64,000 nt of DNA from Massilibacteroides vaginae (GTDB taxonomy: Bacteria > Bacteroidota > Bacteroidia > Bacteroidales > Tannerellaceae). The DNA lies in assembly GCF_900178525.1 (NCBI RefSeq), contig NZ_FXDJ01000006.1:124001-188000 (forward strand), read 5' to 3'. This document shows positions 53,376 to 62,653 of the stretch, in pieces. Position 1 is the first letter of the stretch. Every line of letters begins with the position of its first letter. Below the pieces are notes generated by a model. It worked only from the letters and a program-made list of their open reading frames with translations. It was not told the origin of the DNA and made no database searches. The position numbers and the translations under genes are program-made.

Positions 53376-54530
53376 TTATTTGTATATCCACTGTTTGTTA
53401 AGTCTTGTTATATTTGTGAAAGATAATCCTGTATTATTAGACTGACTTCCTGCGCAATATCCAAGCAATAGATTATCATTATCTATAAAACGGATTGCGA
53501 TGTAACAATACCAACCATCAGGATCTTCCTGAATATTTTTGATTTTTTTCCATGTTTTACCTTCATCTTTGGAGATCGCCATTGTTAATGGAGTTCTTTG
53601 TCCTTTTGTCTTAGCATCAGAACCATCATTATTATTCCACACTAACAACCAATCATCACTTCCCGGAATCTTTTCTATAGTTGCAGGAGATATAGGTGAG
53701 GCAATATTACTACTCTCAATATGACTCCAACTAGCACCTTTATCTGTTGAAAAAGAGAGTTGTTGATGACCACCACTTGCACGGATATACATCATTATCC
53801 GACCATCTCTTAGCTCTATTACTCCTGGTTCTTGGGTTATAATATTGGTGAGATTTGGAACACTTGTACTTGATTTCCATGTATTGCCGTTATCTTCAGA
53901 GTAATAACAATACAAATCAGCTTGCTCTTTCCATTCACCATTAGACGTTTTATGTAATGCAACAGGCATAAGTAGTCTTCCATCTTCTAATTGTATTACT
54001 CGTGCATTGTTTAAGACAAAATAGCCACTTTTGTCTGTTATGCAAACAATAGGTTCACTCCAAGAGTTTCCTTCATCTTTAGAAATACGCATCATTGGAA
54101 TACAATCTTCTATTGAGTTTTTTTTCAAATAGAAAAGGGCTATATTGCCATTTTTCAAACGAAGTAAGGATACTGACATTATATTCATCCCCCCTTCATT
54201 AGACAGTATTACTTTATCTTCTAAAGTCCATGTTTGACCATTATCATTTGAGTAACGAGCCGCTAAATATGCTGGGGCATGATCACTAGATGAAGTTCCG
54301 GTGTAACGGCTATATATAAACATAATCTGCCCATCTTTTAATGTTACAAAATCTCCCTCACTATTACGCGGGTTGTCTTTACCCGGAGCAAGTGTTAATA
54401 CTATTTCCGGATCAATAGTGCTTGCATTTGTACTTTTGTTTGCATTACATGCCATAACGAAAATTGATAAAAAAAATGCCCAAAAACATGTGGTTTTGTA
54501 ATGTCTTGTTTTAATAGATTGCTTTTTCAT
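53376..54530 (-). CDS. Sialidase-like BNR/Asp-box lipoprotein
   Basis: 384 residues with lipobox Cys28 (FVMAC), so anchored in the outer or inner membrane facing the periplasm or surface. Five Asp boxes (S-x-D-x-G-x-x-W) appear: SNDNGQTW (94-101), SKDEGNSW (150-157), SEDNGNTW, STDKGASW and SKDEGKTW, defining a six-bladed sialidase fold. The N-terminal NPRNSEGDFV segment offers an Arg where sialidases have their first triad Arg, but the full triad was not verified. It may release sialic acid or another acidic sugar. It overlaps the kelch gene by one base. Confidence 0.82.
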   Translation of the reverse strand: MKKQSIKTRHYKTTCFWAFFLSIFVMACNANKSTNASTIDPEIVLTLAPGKDNPRNSEGDFVTLKDGQIMFIYSRYTGTSSSDHAPAYLAARYSNDNGQTWTLEDKVILSNEGGMNIMSVSLLRLKNGNIALFYLKKNSIEDCIPMMRISKDEGNSWSEPIVCITDKSGYFVLNNARVIQLEDGRLLMPVALHKTSNGEWKEQADLYCYYSEDNGNTWKSSTSVPNLTNIITQEPGVIELRDGRIMMYIRASGGHQQLSFSTDKGASWSHIESSNIASPISPATIEKIPGSDDWLLVWNNNDGSDAKTKGQRTPLTMAISKDEGKTWKKIKNIQEDPDGWYCYIAIRFIDNDNLLLGYCAGSQSNNTGLSFTNITRLNKQWIYK

Positions 54531-55582
54531 TATTTTTTAAATTTTATTATTGAAACTTTTCCTGTTCTTGTTTTATTTGAATCTGGCTCCCCTCCAATTA
54601 GCCACCATTCTTCCTCAGAAATCTTTATCAAAGGTGCTGTCGTTGATTGTATTATTAATGATCCTATATTATTTGCTAACCCGGATTTCACATCGATTGT
54701 CCAAATTCCTTTATGAACCATCCCGTCAGCTCGCCCGGTTATTAGTATCTTATTCGCATCAAGAGATTGACCCATCCAACCATAGCCATTAAATGGTAGA
54801 TTCTTTAATTTCTCCCATTTATCTTTTTCAGGATTATAACGAAAAAGATCTGATAGGGGAGTTAAAGGACTGACTTCTGATAAACCTCCAATTACATATA
54901 AATAATTCTCGCATGCCACTAAAGCATGCAATATCCTTGGAGATCCTGGAATTGATCCACACTTAACCCAACCTTTGTTAGGCTGACAAATATCCAATAC
55001 CCACATTTTATCTGAATATCCTTCATTTGAGGTTCCTCCAGAAACATAGAATTTGTTGTTTAAAATAGCGCCGGATCCAAAACCAATACATTCAGGCAGA
55101 TTAGGCAATTTGTCCCACTCGTTTTTATTATTAATTGCTTTTAATACGTAAACTTCGTTTGACATATTATTACCATCTGTGGTTCCGCCTGCGATGTATA
55201 GCCCTGTTTCATTATGACAGAAAATCGAATATGCTAATGGAATAGGCAAAGGAATACCTTCGGTCCAGTGATCATCTTCGAATATTAAAGAATTTTTCAG
55301 TATTGTCTTAGAAGTTTTTTCCTTATTCCAACTTGTTCCACCTAAGATAATTGGCTTTCCATTAATCATTCCACCCACATGCCCACCTCTTTCAGAATTT
55401 TCAGGAAGAGCAATACCTTCAATAACTTTTGAATGTTTGGAGGAGCTTATTTGATTCTCGTTCGTTAATAATAAATTCATAAATAAGAGTGATTTAATAT
55501 TAGTATTTTGAACAGCATACGTATTGAAACTCATAAATAATAATATACAATACAACGCTATTTTGACACTGTTATATTTCAT
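54530..55582 (-). CDS. Kelch-repeat periplasmic protein, N-acetylneuraminate epimerase (NanM)-like
   Basis: 350 residues with a signal peptide (about 1-23, ...NTYAVQ). Kelch strands recur: GGHVGGMINGKPIILGG, LYIAGGTTDGN, KFYVSGGTSNEG and NYLYVIGGLSEV, a six-bladed propeller. NanM proteins mutarotate alpha- to beta-Neu5Ac in the periplasm, and similar kelch proteins lie beside sialidases in Bacteroidales. Here the role is inferred from the neighbouring sialidase-like gene. Other kelch proteins simply bind carbohydrates, so the enzyme call is tentative. Confidence 0.75.
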   Translation of the reverse strand: MKYNSVKIALYCILLFMSFNTYAVQNTNIKSLLFMNLLLTNENQISSSKHSKVIEGIALPENSERGGHVGGMINGKPIILGGTSWNKEKTSKTILKNSLIFEDDHWTEGIPLPIPLAYSIFCHNETGLYIAGGTTDGNNMSNEVYVLKAINNKNEWDKLPNLPECIGFGSGAILNNKFYVSGGTSNEGYSDKMWVLDICQPNKGWVKCGSIPGSPRILHALVACENYLYVIGGLSEVSPLTPLSDLFRYNPEKDKWEKLKNLPFNGYGWMGQSLDANKILITGRADGMVHKGIWTIDVKSGLANNIGSLIIQSTTAPLIKISEEEWWLIGGEPDSNKTRTGKVSIIKFKK

Positions 55583-55596
55583 GCTATTTAAACTAT

Positions 55597-56361
55597 TTAA
55601 TGATCACCTTCGTAATATTCACCTCCGCAACTTGCAGCATTCGGATCAAAAATTGATAATGCTTTAAATAAAGCTATAGCTATTTCCATATGTCCGTAAC
55701 CATTGGGATGTAGAGGATCATTTAGTAATTTCTTATGTACTTCTCCTTGATATTTATTTTGTAAACTTGTATTCCATATTTCCCAGTTATCAACTAAAAC
55801 CACATTATTCTTTCGTGATACTTCTCTCATTTTTAACACATAATCGTTAATAGCCTTTCTCTCTGAGGATTTTTCGATTATTATTATTGTCGGGGTCATT
55901 AATATAGGAATAGCATCAATTTTTCGAATCCGGCCAATTAGTTTTTCCAAATTTTCACCATATTCTTTAACGCTAATATTTTTATTTATTGATGCATCAT
56001 TAGTACCTAACATCAAGACAACGACTTTAGGATTGAATTGAGTTATTCTTTTATCGAAATCATTTAAAATATTCTGCGTCGTATGACCACTAATAGCTGA
56101 ATTGATAATAAAATCCATTGATCTTTGCATTTCCCATCTAATGCGTTCCGAAAAAATTTCCGGAAAAGCTCGCATACCATGTGTATGCTTTGCTCCTTGT
56201 GTTATGCTATTTCCTGTAAATACCCAGTTTATTGGTGATTTATTATCTATTAACTCTTTAATCTTTGTTCTGTCAGAAAAATCAGACTCAATAGTATTAA
56301 ATTCAATTGCTTGCAATAGAATGATATTTGTAAAAAGAAAGAATAATAGTTTTTTTTTCAT
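55597..56361 (-). CDS. SGNH/GDSL-family exported hydrolase
   Basis: 254 residues with a short signal peptide (about 1-18). SGNH blocks: Ser52 in FTGNSITQG (block I), the Gly/Asn of SGHTTQ and LGTNDAS (blocks II-III) and the Asp-x-x-His of NDPLHPNGYGH (block V). Such enzymes deacetylate sugars; beside a sialidase-like protein, removal of O-acetyl groups (as NanS does) is the natural guess. The C-terminus SCGGEYYEGDH is unusual. Lies between susD and the kelch gene with 15-19-bp gaps. Confidence 0.82.
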   Translation of the reverse strand: MKKKLLFFLFTNIILLQAIEFNTIESDFSDRTKIKELIDNKSPINWVFTGNSITQGAKHTHGMRAFPEIFSERIRWEMQRSMDFIINSAISGHTTQNILNDFDKRITQFNPKVVVLMLGTNDASINKNISVKEYGENLEKLIGRIRKIDAIPILMTPTIIIIEKSSERKAINDYVLKMREVSRKNNVVLVDNWEIWNTSLQNKYQGEVHKKLLNDPLHPNGYGHMEIAIALFKALSIFDPNAASCGGEYYEGDH

Positions 56362-56379
56362 GAGTGTTTATTGTGATAT

Positions 56380-57939
56380 TTATTCATATCCTGGTGTTTG
56401 TTCAAGAAGAGGATCATTGTTTAATGTATTAACATCTATTGGCCATAATAATTTATGTGCTTCAGAATCAAAATTCAATATCGGTTGAGTGGAACCATAT
56501 GTTATATCAGTTGAAAAAACAAGTGGTTTACCTTCGGCATCTTGCATACGACATACATCATACCAGCGTTTACCTTCCCAAACAAATTCTTTATCACGTT
56601 CTTTTAAAATAGCAAGCTCATTTTGTGAATAACCTAGATCTTTATACTCATGTATTTCTGGATTAAAATTAAGTCCATAGGCTCTTTTACGCACCTCATT
56701 TATATATTGAGCAGGATTATTACCCAATTTGTTTTCTATTTCAGCCATTAGTAAAAGAGTTTCCGCGTAACGATAAATAGGAATGTCAGAAACGTATATT
56801 CGGTTATTAGTACTGTTGATGATGCCCATAAATTTTCTAAGAATAAGACCTTTTCCTGTTATTGATTTGTTTTCATCTTTCATGTAAAAGTCTAGAAATG
56901 TGGCATCTCTACGCATATCCATAGAATCATAAGATTCAAACAACTCAAATTTATACGCATTAAAATAATATCCTGTGCTTTTAGCATCTAATGTATCACC
57001 CATTATTATGCCATCCCTACCGTAGACCTGATCTACAAAATTGAAATTTGGATAAACAAAATCCCATGCCCAGCTTGTAGCCTCACCTTCTAGGTATCGA
57101 ATTGTGAAAATTATTTCATCATTACCTTTGTTTATGCAACTAAAAACATCTTCGAAATTTGGACATAAGGAGTATTTATTTATTAAAGAAGAGATTGCTT
57201 TTTTTGCTATTTGAATATCATCAACAGACGGAATTTGATCTTGGGTGGTAACTTTTGCGGACCATAAATAAATTTCTCCTTTCAGCATTAAAGTTGCATC
57301 ACTTGACCATAAAGATTTAGGATTGGTTGTTAAGGTTGAAGATGCAAAATAAGATTCGGATTTATTTATATCTTCTTTGATAAAACTTAATGTTTCTTTT
57401 GCTGTTGAGCGTTTGGTGTACAAATCTTGTGCATTTGTTGCTCCATTTAAAACTGCAGCATTATCAATAACTGGTACCCCACCATAAGTACGATATAATA
57501 TAAAATAATAAAAGGCTCTTAATCCATAAGCTTGTCCTAAAAAATAACTTTTTTCAGTATCTGAAAGAAAAGAACATTCATTTTCAACTTTCCCTATAAA
57601 AATATTGACTTGTAGGATTTTTGAATAATAGCCATTCCAATTTGAAATTCCGGTATTGTCTTTTGTGAAATTATTATCTTTTATTGGAGTAGTATTAATT
57701 ATACTTGTTCCGAGTGCAGTTGCTCCGAGTACAGATGTTCCCCCACGTGCTTCTCCTAAGTTAAAAACAGATCGATCTGTGCTGCGTAGATCATTATGTA
57801 AGCCAAGCATAAAACCTTCGACCTGCGATGAGTTATTCCAAAAGCTTCCACTACCATAATAATCTTCAGGAGTAAGATCCAGACTATCACAAGCATAAAA
57901 AATAAATAATGCTGATAAATATTTAATTATTTGTTTCAT
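56380..57939 (-). CDS. SusD/RagB-family glycan-binding lipoprotein
   Basis: 519 residues, lipobox Cys17 (FYACDS), so a surface lipoprotein. It shows SusD features: N-terminal LTPEDYYGSGSFWNN, tetratricopeptide-like helices (AYGLRAFYYFILYRTYGGVPV) and the C-terminal RDKEFVWEGKRWYDVCRM signature. It lids the SusC channel and captures oligosaccharide at the surface. The gene starts 19 bp after the susC stop codon. Ligand unknown; neighbouring genes suggest a sialylated or other acidic amino-sugar glycan. Confidence 0.95.
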   Translation of the reverse strand: MKQIIKYLSALFIFYACDSLDLTPEDYYGSGSFWNNSSQVEGFMLGLHNDLRSTDRSVFNLGEARGGTSVLGATALGTSIINTTPIKDNNFTKDNTGISNWNGYYSKILQVNIFIGKVENECSFLSDTEKSYFLGQAYGLRAFYYFILYRTYGGVPVIDNAAVLNGATNAQDLYTKRSTAKETLSFIKEDINKSESYFASSTLTTNPKSLWSSDATLMLKGEIYLWSAKVTTQDQIPSVDDIQIAKKAISSLINKYSLCPNFEDVFSCINKGNDEIIFTIRYLEGEATSWAWDFVYPNFNFVDQVYGRDGIIMGDTLDAKSTGYYFNAYKFELFESYDSMDMRRDATFLDFYMKDENKSITGKGLILRKFMGIINSTNNRIYVSDIPIYRYAETLLLMAEIENKLGNNPAQYINEVRKRAYGLNFNPEIHEYKDLGYSQNELAILKERDKEFVWEGKRWYDVCRMQDAEGKPLVFSTDITYGSTQPILNFDSEAHKLLWPIDVNTLNNDPLLEQTPGYE

Positions 57940-57958
57940 TTTTTTTGATAATTATTTA

Positions 57959-60900
57959 TTAATACGTAATAGAAACTCCCAATATCACAGTTCTTGGTAG
58001 AGCATATCCACTACCTGTATTTCCTCCTTGTTCAGGAGTATATAATTTAGAATTTGTTATGTATCCTAAATTTTGTCCGGTAATTGAAAATTCTGCATTT
58101 TCCGCACCTATTTTTTGGGTAAGTGTTTGAGGTAAACGATAGTTCAAAGACAATTCCCTGATTGCTAAATAGCTTGCATTATAAATAAATAAACTATTTG
58201 ATGGTCGATCGTAATTCCGTTTACCAGCCTGATCTGCCCAATAATATTTAGGGTATTTTGCATTAGGATTTTCAGGACTCCAAGAATCTCTCGTGTCAAT
58301 TATAGAATTAAAGGATCCTTGCATACATCCCATGAAAAATGGTCGAGCCGTATCCACTTGGTAATGACCTAAGGCAAAATCAAATTTGGAAGAGAAAGTA
58401 ATGCCTTTCCATGATAAAACATTAGTGAATCCTCCAAGCCATTTCGGAGTTGTGTTGCCCATGTAAACCTTGTCATAGGTGTCTATTATTCCATCCTTAT
58501 TTACATCTTTCCAAATAACATCGCCGGCTTGAATCGGGTAAGCATTTCCTTTTTGTGCATCGGTTAATTTTGCCCATTCATTTGGACCGTATAAAAACTT
58601 CCCAGCTCCAGTCGAACTTACTGTTTTATCAATTCTGTTTGCAGCAAGCGACATTACTTCTTCTTCACTTTTATATATACCTTCTGCAACATACGCATAT
58701 ATAGCACCAGGCTCCTGTCCTTCCTGATATCCTCCAACCCAAATTCGTTCATCTCCATTTCCGGTATAAACTTGAATAGCACTTTGACGATTTCTTTCTA
58801 AACCATTTTCAGGTAGTTTGATAATTTTATTTTTGTTATAAGCAATATTTGCATTAATATTCCATTTCCATTCATCATTATTAAGTACTTTAAAGCCAAG
58901 TTCGAGTTCTAATCCTTTATTGTTAATTTCTCCATTATTAGAACGAATGCTTGTTATCCCCGAACTTCCAGGTAATGGAATATTTGCAAACTTATCTACT
59001 GTTGTACGGTTGTAATACGTTATATTGGAATTTATTGCATTATTGAGCCAGCCCAAATCCAAACCTATTTCAAAAGTATTAGATTTTTCCCATTGTAAAG
59101 ACTGATTAGGAATTTGAGTTAATTTATACCCAACTGTACCGTCATAGTTTGCTGTTCCATAAGCTCCTTGAAGTTCATATGCTCCAACGCCTGATACATT
59201 ACCATTAACCCCATAGCTACTTCTTAATTTTGCAAACGATATAATATCTGTCATTTTTTGCATGAAATTTTCTTTACCGAAAACCCATCCTAATGAAACG
59301 CCAGGGAATAATCCCCATCTATTATCAATCAAGGTAGAATATCCATCTCTTCTAAAAGTTACAGACGCTAAATATTTCTCTTTGTAATCATAATTAATTC
59401 GTCCCATAAAAGACATAATTCGTTGTCGTATATGCCAGGAATCAATATTTCGTTTATTTTTGTCTGAAGAAGTAAGTCCTAAATCTTGAAAATCATCAGT
59501 TGGAGCTCCAGATCCACTAGCATTAAAGCCTTTCAGATAATCATCAAAGTACTCAAATCCCAATAAAGTGCTAAATGCGTGATTTTTCTGAATTAAAAAG
59601 TCATAATTTGCAATTATATTATATGTCTGCCGTTTTTTACGTTCAAAGCTGGCGGCTGTACTACGAGTCCTTGACCAAATTCCTGGAGCGGAAAGATAAT
59701 CTTTATCAAAAGTTTCATTGAAATTTTCATCGTATGCCCACAATGCACTAGCTTTAACATAAAAGCCATTAAAAAGATCGAATTGAAAGGATTGGCCTAA
59801 TGTGAATTTATCTGTATTTAGATCACGAATAAACTTGTCTATATTTTTTTTCGGATTTCCATCAGTTGCACTTCTTCCCAACAATTCTTCTCCATCTGCG
59901 TTATAGCCTCGCATAGTTGGAGGTGCGCTTAGCATTCTTCCAAAATAATCTCCATATCCAATATTTGCACTTTCTTTTTTGTTTGTATTCGCAAAATTGA
60001 AGGTAGTGTATGAGGTTAGCCAAGGCTTGATTTTATAATCACCATTAAAAATAGCTGTTATCCTTTTATAATAAGTTTTTATAGGTATACCTTCAGCATC
60101 ATAATAACCAATTCCAGCATAGTAATGTCCCTTATCATTACCTCCTGACAAAGCAATATTATAATCTTGTGTAATTGAAGGATTTTTGAATGCAGCTTTT
60201 GCATAATCAAATTCTGTATAAATGATAGTCTCACCAGTTATGGGATCTTTCATTGTTTGCCATCCCTCAGACAAAAGAAAGCGATTTGTGTCATCCAAAA
60301 TCATTGGGCTCCAAACTGCTCTTGCATCCTTATTTCCATCTAAAGCAATTGTTGGATTGTTTGGATCCCAATATAAATTCCCAACTCCATAAGGTTGTAC
60401 CCCGTCTAAAGAAGACATATTTGTATATCCTTGCCAATCTCCTTTTTGATTTTGCCATATTTGAGAAGCATTTTTAACCGCTGAGCGCATCCAATAAAGA
60501 TAGTCGCCACCATTCATCATCTCATATGGATTATTTAAATAATTAATACCGACTCTAGCTTTAAATGAAATGGAGGATTTTCCTGATTTTCCTGTTTTAG
60601 TTGTAACTAAAATCACCCCATTATTTGCTCTGGCTCCATATAAAGCTGTAGCTCCTGCATCTTTTAAGACTTCTAAGGATTCAATATCTTCTGGATTTAT
60701 GTCATTTAGATTGTCTCTAACTTGACCATCAATCATAATTAATGGAGATCCAGTTCCATCTAAATTTGTTCCTCCACGCAAGACAATAGTTGGAGCAGCA
60801 CTAGGACTTCCTGACGATTGTATTACTTTTAACCCGGCTACTGCTCCAGATAAAGCTTGTGCCGGATTAGAGTACAAGCCCGATTTTAGAGTTTCATTTT

Positions 60901-61291
60901 TTACTGTTGCAATGGAGTTTGTTAATTTAGAACGTCTCTGTCGTCCTCCATATCCAGTAACAACTATTTCATCTATTAATTCTGTATCTCCTCTTAAAGC
61001 AACATCGATTTTAGTTTTATTACCCACTGCAATTTCTTGTGTGGTATATCCAATAAAGGAGAAAACTAGAATATCATCATTAGAAACAAGTATAGAGTAA
61101 TTTCCATCGATGTCTGTTACAACTCCTGTGTTTAGGCCTTTAACCACAACATTCACTCCCGGCATAGACTCGTTTTGGTCATCTAATACCACTCCCGTAA
61201 TTGCTTTTTTGCCTTCTTGTGTGGTTTGTGCCAGTAAATATGTTGGCAGAAGGCAAATGGCTATAAAGAGTATTATTTTTTTTATATTCAT
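57959..61291 (-). CDS. SusC/RagA-family TonB-dependent outer-membrane transporter
   Basis: 1110 residues. Signal peptide (about 1-21, ...TYLLAQ), a CarboxypepD-regulatory-like domain (~28-110, ITGVVLDDQNESMPGVNVVVKG), a TonB-box/plug region (EIVVTGYGGRQRRSKLTNS, then LSGAVAGLKVIQSSGSPSAAPTIVLRGG in parts) and a 22-strand-type barrel. Energised by TonB, it imports glycan fragments delivered by SusD. It is the first gene of the 18-gene minus-strand unit; the 448-bp region upstream carries the likely promoter and operator. No ECF sigma/anti-sigma pair is adjacent. Confidence 0.96.
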   Translation of the reverse strand: MNIKKIILFIAICLLPTYLLAQTTQEGKKAITGVVLDDQNESMPGVNVVVKGLNTGVVTDIDGNYSILVSNDDILVFSFIGYTTQEIAVGNKTKIDVALRGDTELIDEIVVTGYGGRQRRSKLTNSIATVKNETLKSGLYSNPAQALSGAVAGLKVIQSSGSPSAAPTIVLRGGTNLDGTGSPLIMIDGQVRDNLNDINPEDIESLEVLKDAGATALYGARANNGVILVTTKTGKSGKSSISFKARVGINYLNNPYEMMNGGDYLYWMRSAVKNASQIWQNQKGDWQGYTNMSSLDGVQPYGVGNLYWDPNNPTIALDGNKDARAVWSPMILDDTNRFLLSEGWQTMKDPITGETIIYTEFDYAKAAFKNPSITQDYNIALSGGNDKGHYYAGIGYYDAEGIPIKTYYKRITAIFNGDYKIKPWLTSYTTFNFANTNKKESANIGYGDYFGRMLSAPPTMRGYNADGEELLGRSATDGNPKKNIDKFIRDLNTDKFTLGQSFQFDLFNGFYVKASALWAYDENFNETFDKDYLSAPGIWSRTRSTAASFERKKRQTYNIIANYDFLIQKNHAFSTLLGFEYFDDYLKGFNASGSGAPTDDFQDLGLTSSDKNKRNIDSWHIRQRIMSFMGRINYDYKEKYLASVTFRRDGYSTLIDNRWGLFPGVSLGWVFGKENFMQKMTDIISFAKLRSSYGVNGNVSGVGAYELQGAYGTANYDGTVGYKLTQIPNQSLQWEKSNTFEIGLDLGWLNNAINSNITYYNRTTVDKFANIPLPGSSGITSIRSNNGEINNKGLELELGFKVLNNDEWKWNINANIAYNKNKIIKLPENGLERNRQSAIQVYTGNGDERIWVGGYQEGQEPGAIYAYVAEGIYKSEEEVMSLAANRIDKTVSSTGAGKFLYGPNEWAKLTDAQKGNAYPIQAGDVIWKDVNKDGIIDTYDKVYMGNTTPKWLGGFTNVLSWKGITFSSKFDFALGHYQVDTARPFFMGCMQGSFNSIIDTRDSWSPENPNAKYPKYYWADQAGKRNYDRPSNSLFIYNASYLAIRELSLNYRLPQTLTQKIGAENAEFSITGQNLGYITNSKLYTPEQGGNTGSGYALPRTVILGVSITY

Positions 61292-61684
61292 GATTGATAA
61301 AATGATATTTTTGTATCAAAATGCTACGGAATGTTTTTGTAACATTTTAATTGGTTAAAAACATAATAGTGATTTTAGATATACTTTATTTGTTTTCAGA
61401 CTTAGCGAATTGTTATTTTCCACCTCCTTTCATGTTTATTTTGTACTCTGATTTTAACTGTAGCAAAACAAAGGATTATTATTGCCTTAATTTGGATAGT
61501 TTGCGAATAAGGAATGATAAATTGCGAAAAAGCACAGGGAAAAGTGACATTTATGGTGTGAGGTAATGCGTTTTGCGGACAGTTTATTATAAACATTGAT
61601 TTTAAATGTTGTTAAAATAAGTGTTTTAGGTATATGTAAATTCCTTAATATTAGTGTTATGTGTCGTGGTAATAGGAAAACAAA
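61292..61684. other. Intergenic region upstream of susC
   Basis: A/T-rich, no gene supported; short open frames here lack ribosome-binding sites or recognisable products. It should hold the promoter of the 18-gene unit. No exact TAnnTTTG was found near the start codon; the only clear structure is the palindrome at 61330-61346. Confidence 0.6.
61330..61346 (-). promoter_or_regulatory. Candidate operator for the susC-led operon
   Basis: A perfect 6-bp inverted repeat with 5-bp spacer, AATGTT-N5-AACATT, centred about 47 bp upstream of the susC start. It is suited to binding a dimeric regulator. No match was noticed upstream of the XylR-like or Gfo/Idh genes, so the regulator is unknown. Confidence 0.3.
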
Positions 61685-61737
61685 TAGAGGTAGTCTACAA
61701 AAATAGGCTACCTCTACGTTATAATTCGGGGTGATCT
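61685..61737 (-). terminator. Terminator after isomerase copy B, homologous to 41041-41097
   Basis: Stem AGAGGTAGTCTA / TAGGCTACCTCT (61685-61696, 61703-61714) with one G-T pair and a 6-base loop, followed on the minus strand by ATTTGTTTT. The bases next to it (CTACGTTATAATTCGGGGTGAT) resemble those beside the hairpin at 41041. It ends the inverted Gfo/Idh-isomerase unit and replaces the unrelated terminator found after copy A. Confidence 0.8.
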
Positions 61738-61738
61738 T

Positions 61739-62653
61739 CTATTTATAATAAGCAAAAATGCGATCCATTTGTTCTGAGATTTTCTTTAGGTGGTTTCTGT
61801 CTCCTCCGCCTACTTCGGCTGTAACCCATCCTCCGGTGTAGTTTATCTTGCTTACTGCCTTCATTACTACCGGCCAGTTGTTGTCTCCTTCGAGGAGTTC
61901 GACGTTAAATCCTTCCCAAAGGCCTTTTTTATTCATGGCTTCGCGACTAAATTCCTTGATGTGAAGTTTTACTATTCTGGAATTTAGTGTTTCAATCCAG
62001 TGCTCCGGCCAACCGTAACGCAAGATGTTTCCGATGTCAAAATACCAACCTATCAGCGGGTGATTTATTTCATCAACAAAGCGGCGGGCTTCAACGGGAC
62101 TTAGTATAAAGTTGCTCCATACATTCTCCAGACCGATATACATACCTGTTTTTTCGACCGCCGGAATGAGTTTTCGAATGGATTCCAAGGCGGTGTTGTA
62201 GGCTTGCTCATAGGGAATTGTTTCGTTTACAACGCCCGGAACGACCAATACGGTATCTCCGCCAAGCGCTTTTACTTCCTCCAACGACTTAGCAACCGAA
62301 TCAATGCATTCCTGTCTTACTTTCGGATCAGGATGGGAAAGGGGTTTAGACCAGTGGTCCTTGTTCACCACGCTGGGCAATTCAATCCCCGTTTTAGCTT
62401 TTGCGTCCAACAGCTCTTTTATCGGTATCTCAACGGGCGCATTAAATTCGATTCCGTCAAAACCGAGATCTTTTACCATTTTAAACTTATCGAGAAGCGG
62501 GATATCTTCTTTTATCATGCCATACCCCAAGCCTTTTTTAAGTTTCTTCTGATTGATGATCTGCGTCTCTTCTGTTGAGGCTGTAACAAAAGACGGGACG
62601 ACAGACAATCCGGATAAAACAGCAGCTGATTTTATAAAATTTCTTCGTTCCAT
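61739..62653 (-). CDS. Tat-exported sugar phosphate isomerase/epimerase-like protein (copy B)
   Basis: 304 residues, identical to the protein encoded at 21120-22034, including the twin-arginine signal and the Glu/Asp/His/Glu metal-site motifs described there. The coding DNA differs in the last codon before the stop (AAA rather than AAG), which is also where similarity between the copies ends. It is 4 bp downstream of the Gfo/Idh gene. In this copy the pair runs toward the susC promoter region and may serve the same catabolic pathway. Confidence 0.9.
   Translation of the reverse strand: MERRNFIKSAAVLSGLSVVPSFVTASTEETQIINQKKLKKGLGYGMIKEDIPLLDKFKMVKDLGFDGIEFNAPVEIPIKELLDAKAKTGIELPSVVNKDHWSKPLSHPDPKVRQECIDSVAKSLEEVKALGGDTVLVVPGVVNETIPYEQAYNTALESIRKLIPAVEKTGMYIGLENVWSNFILSPVEARRFVDEINHPLIGWYFDIGNILRYGWPEHWIETLNSRIVKLHIKEFSREAMNKKGLWEGFNVELLEGDNNWPVVMKAVSKINYTGGWVTAEVGGGDRNHLKKISEQMDRIFAYYK

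Noticed and set aside
61351-61596. Small open frames on both strands upstream of susC
   Set aside because: A/T-rich, no recognisable product and no ribosome-binding context; better read as a regulatory intergenic region.
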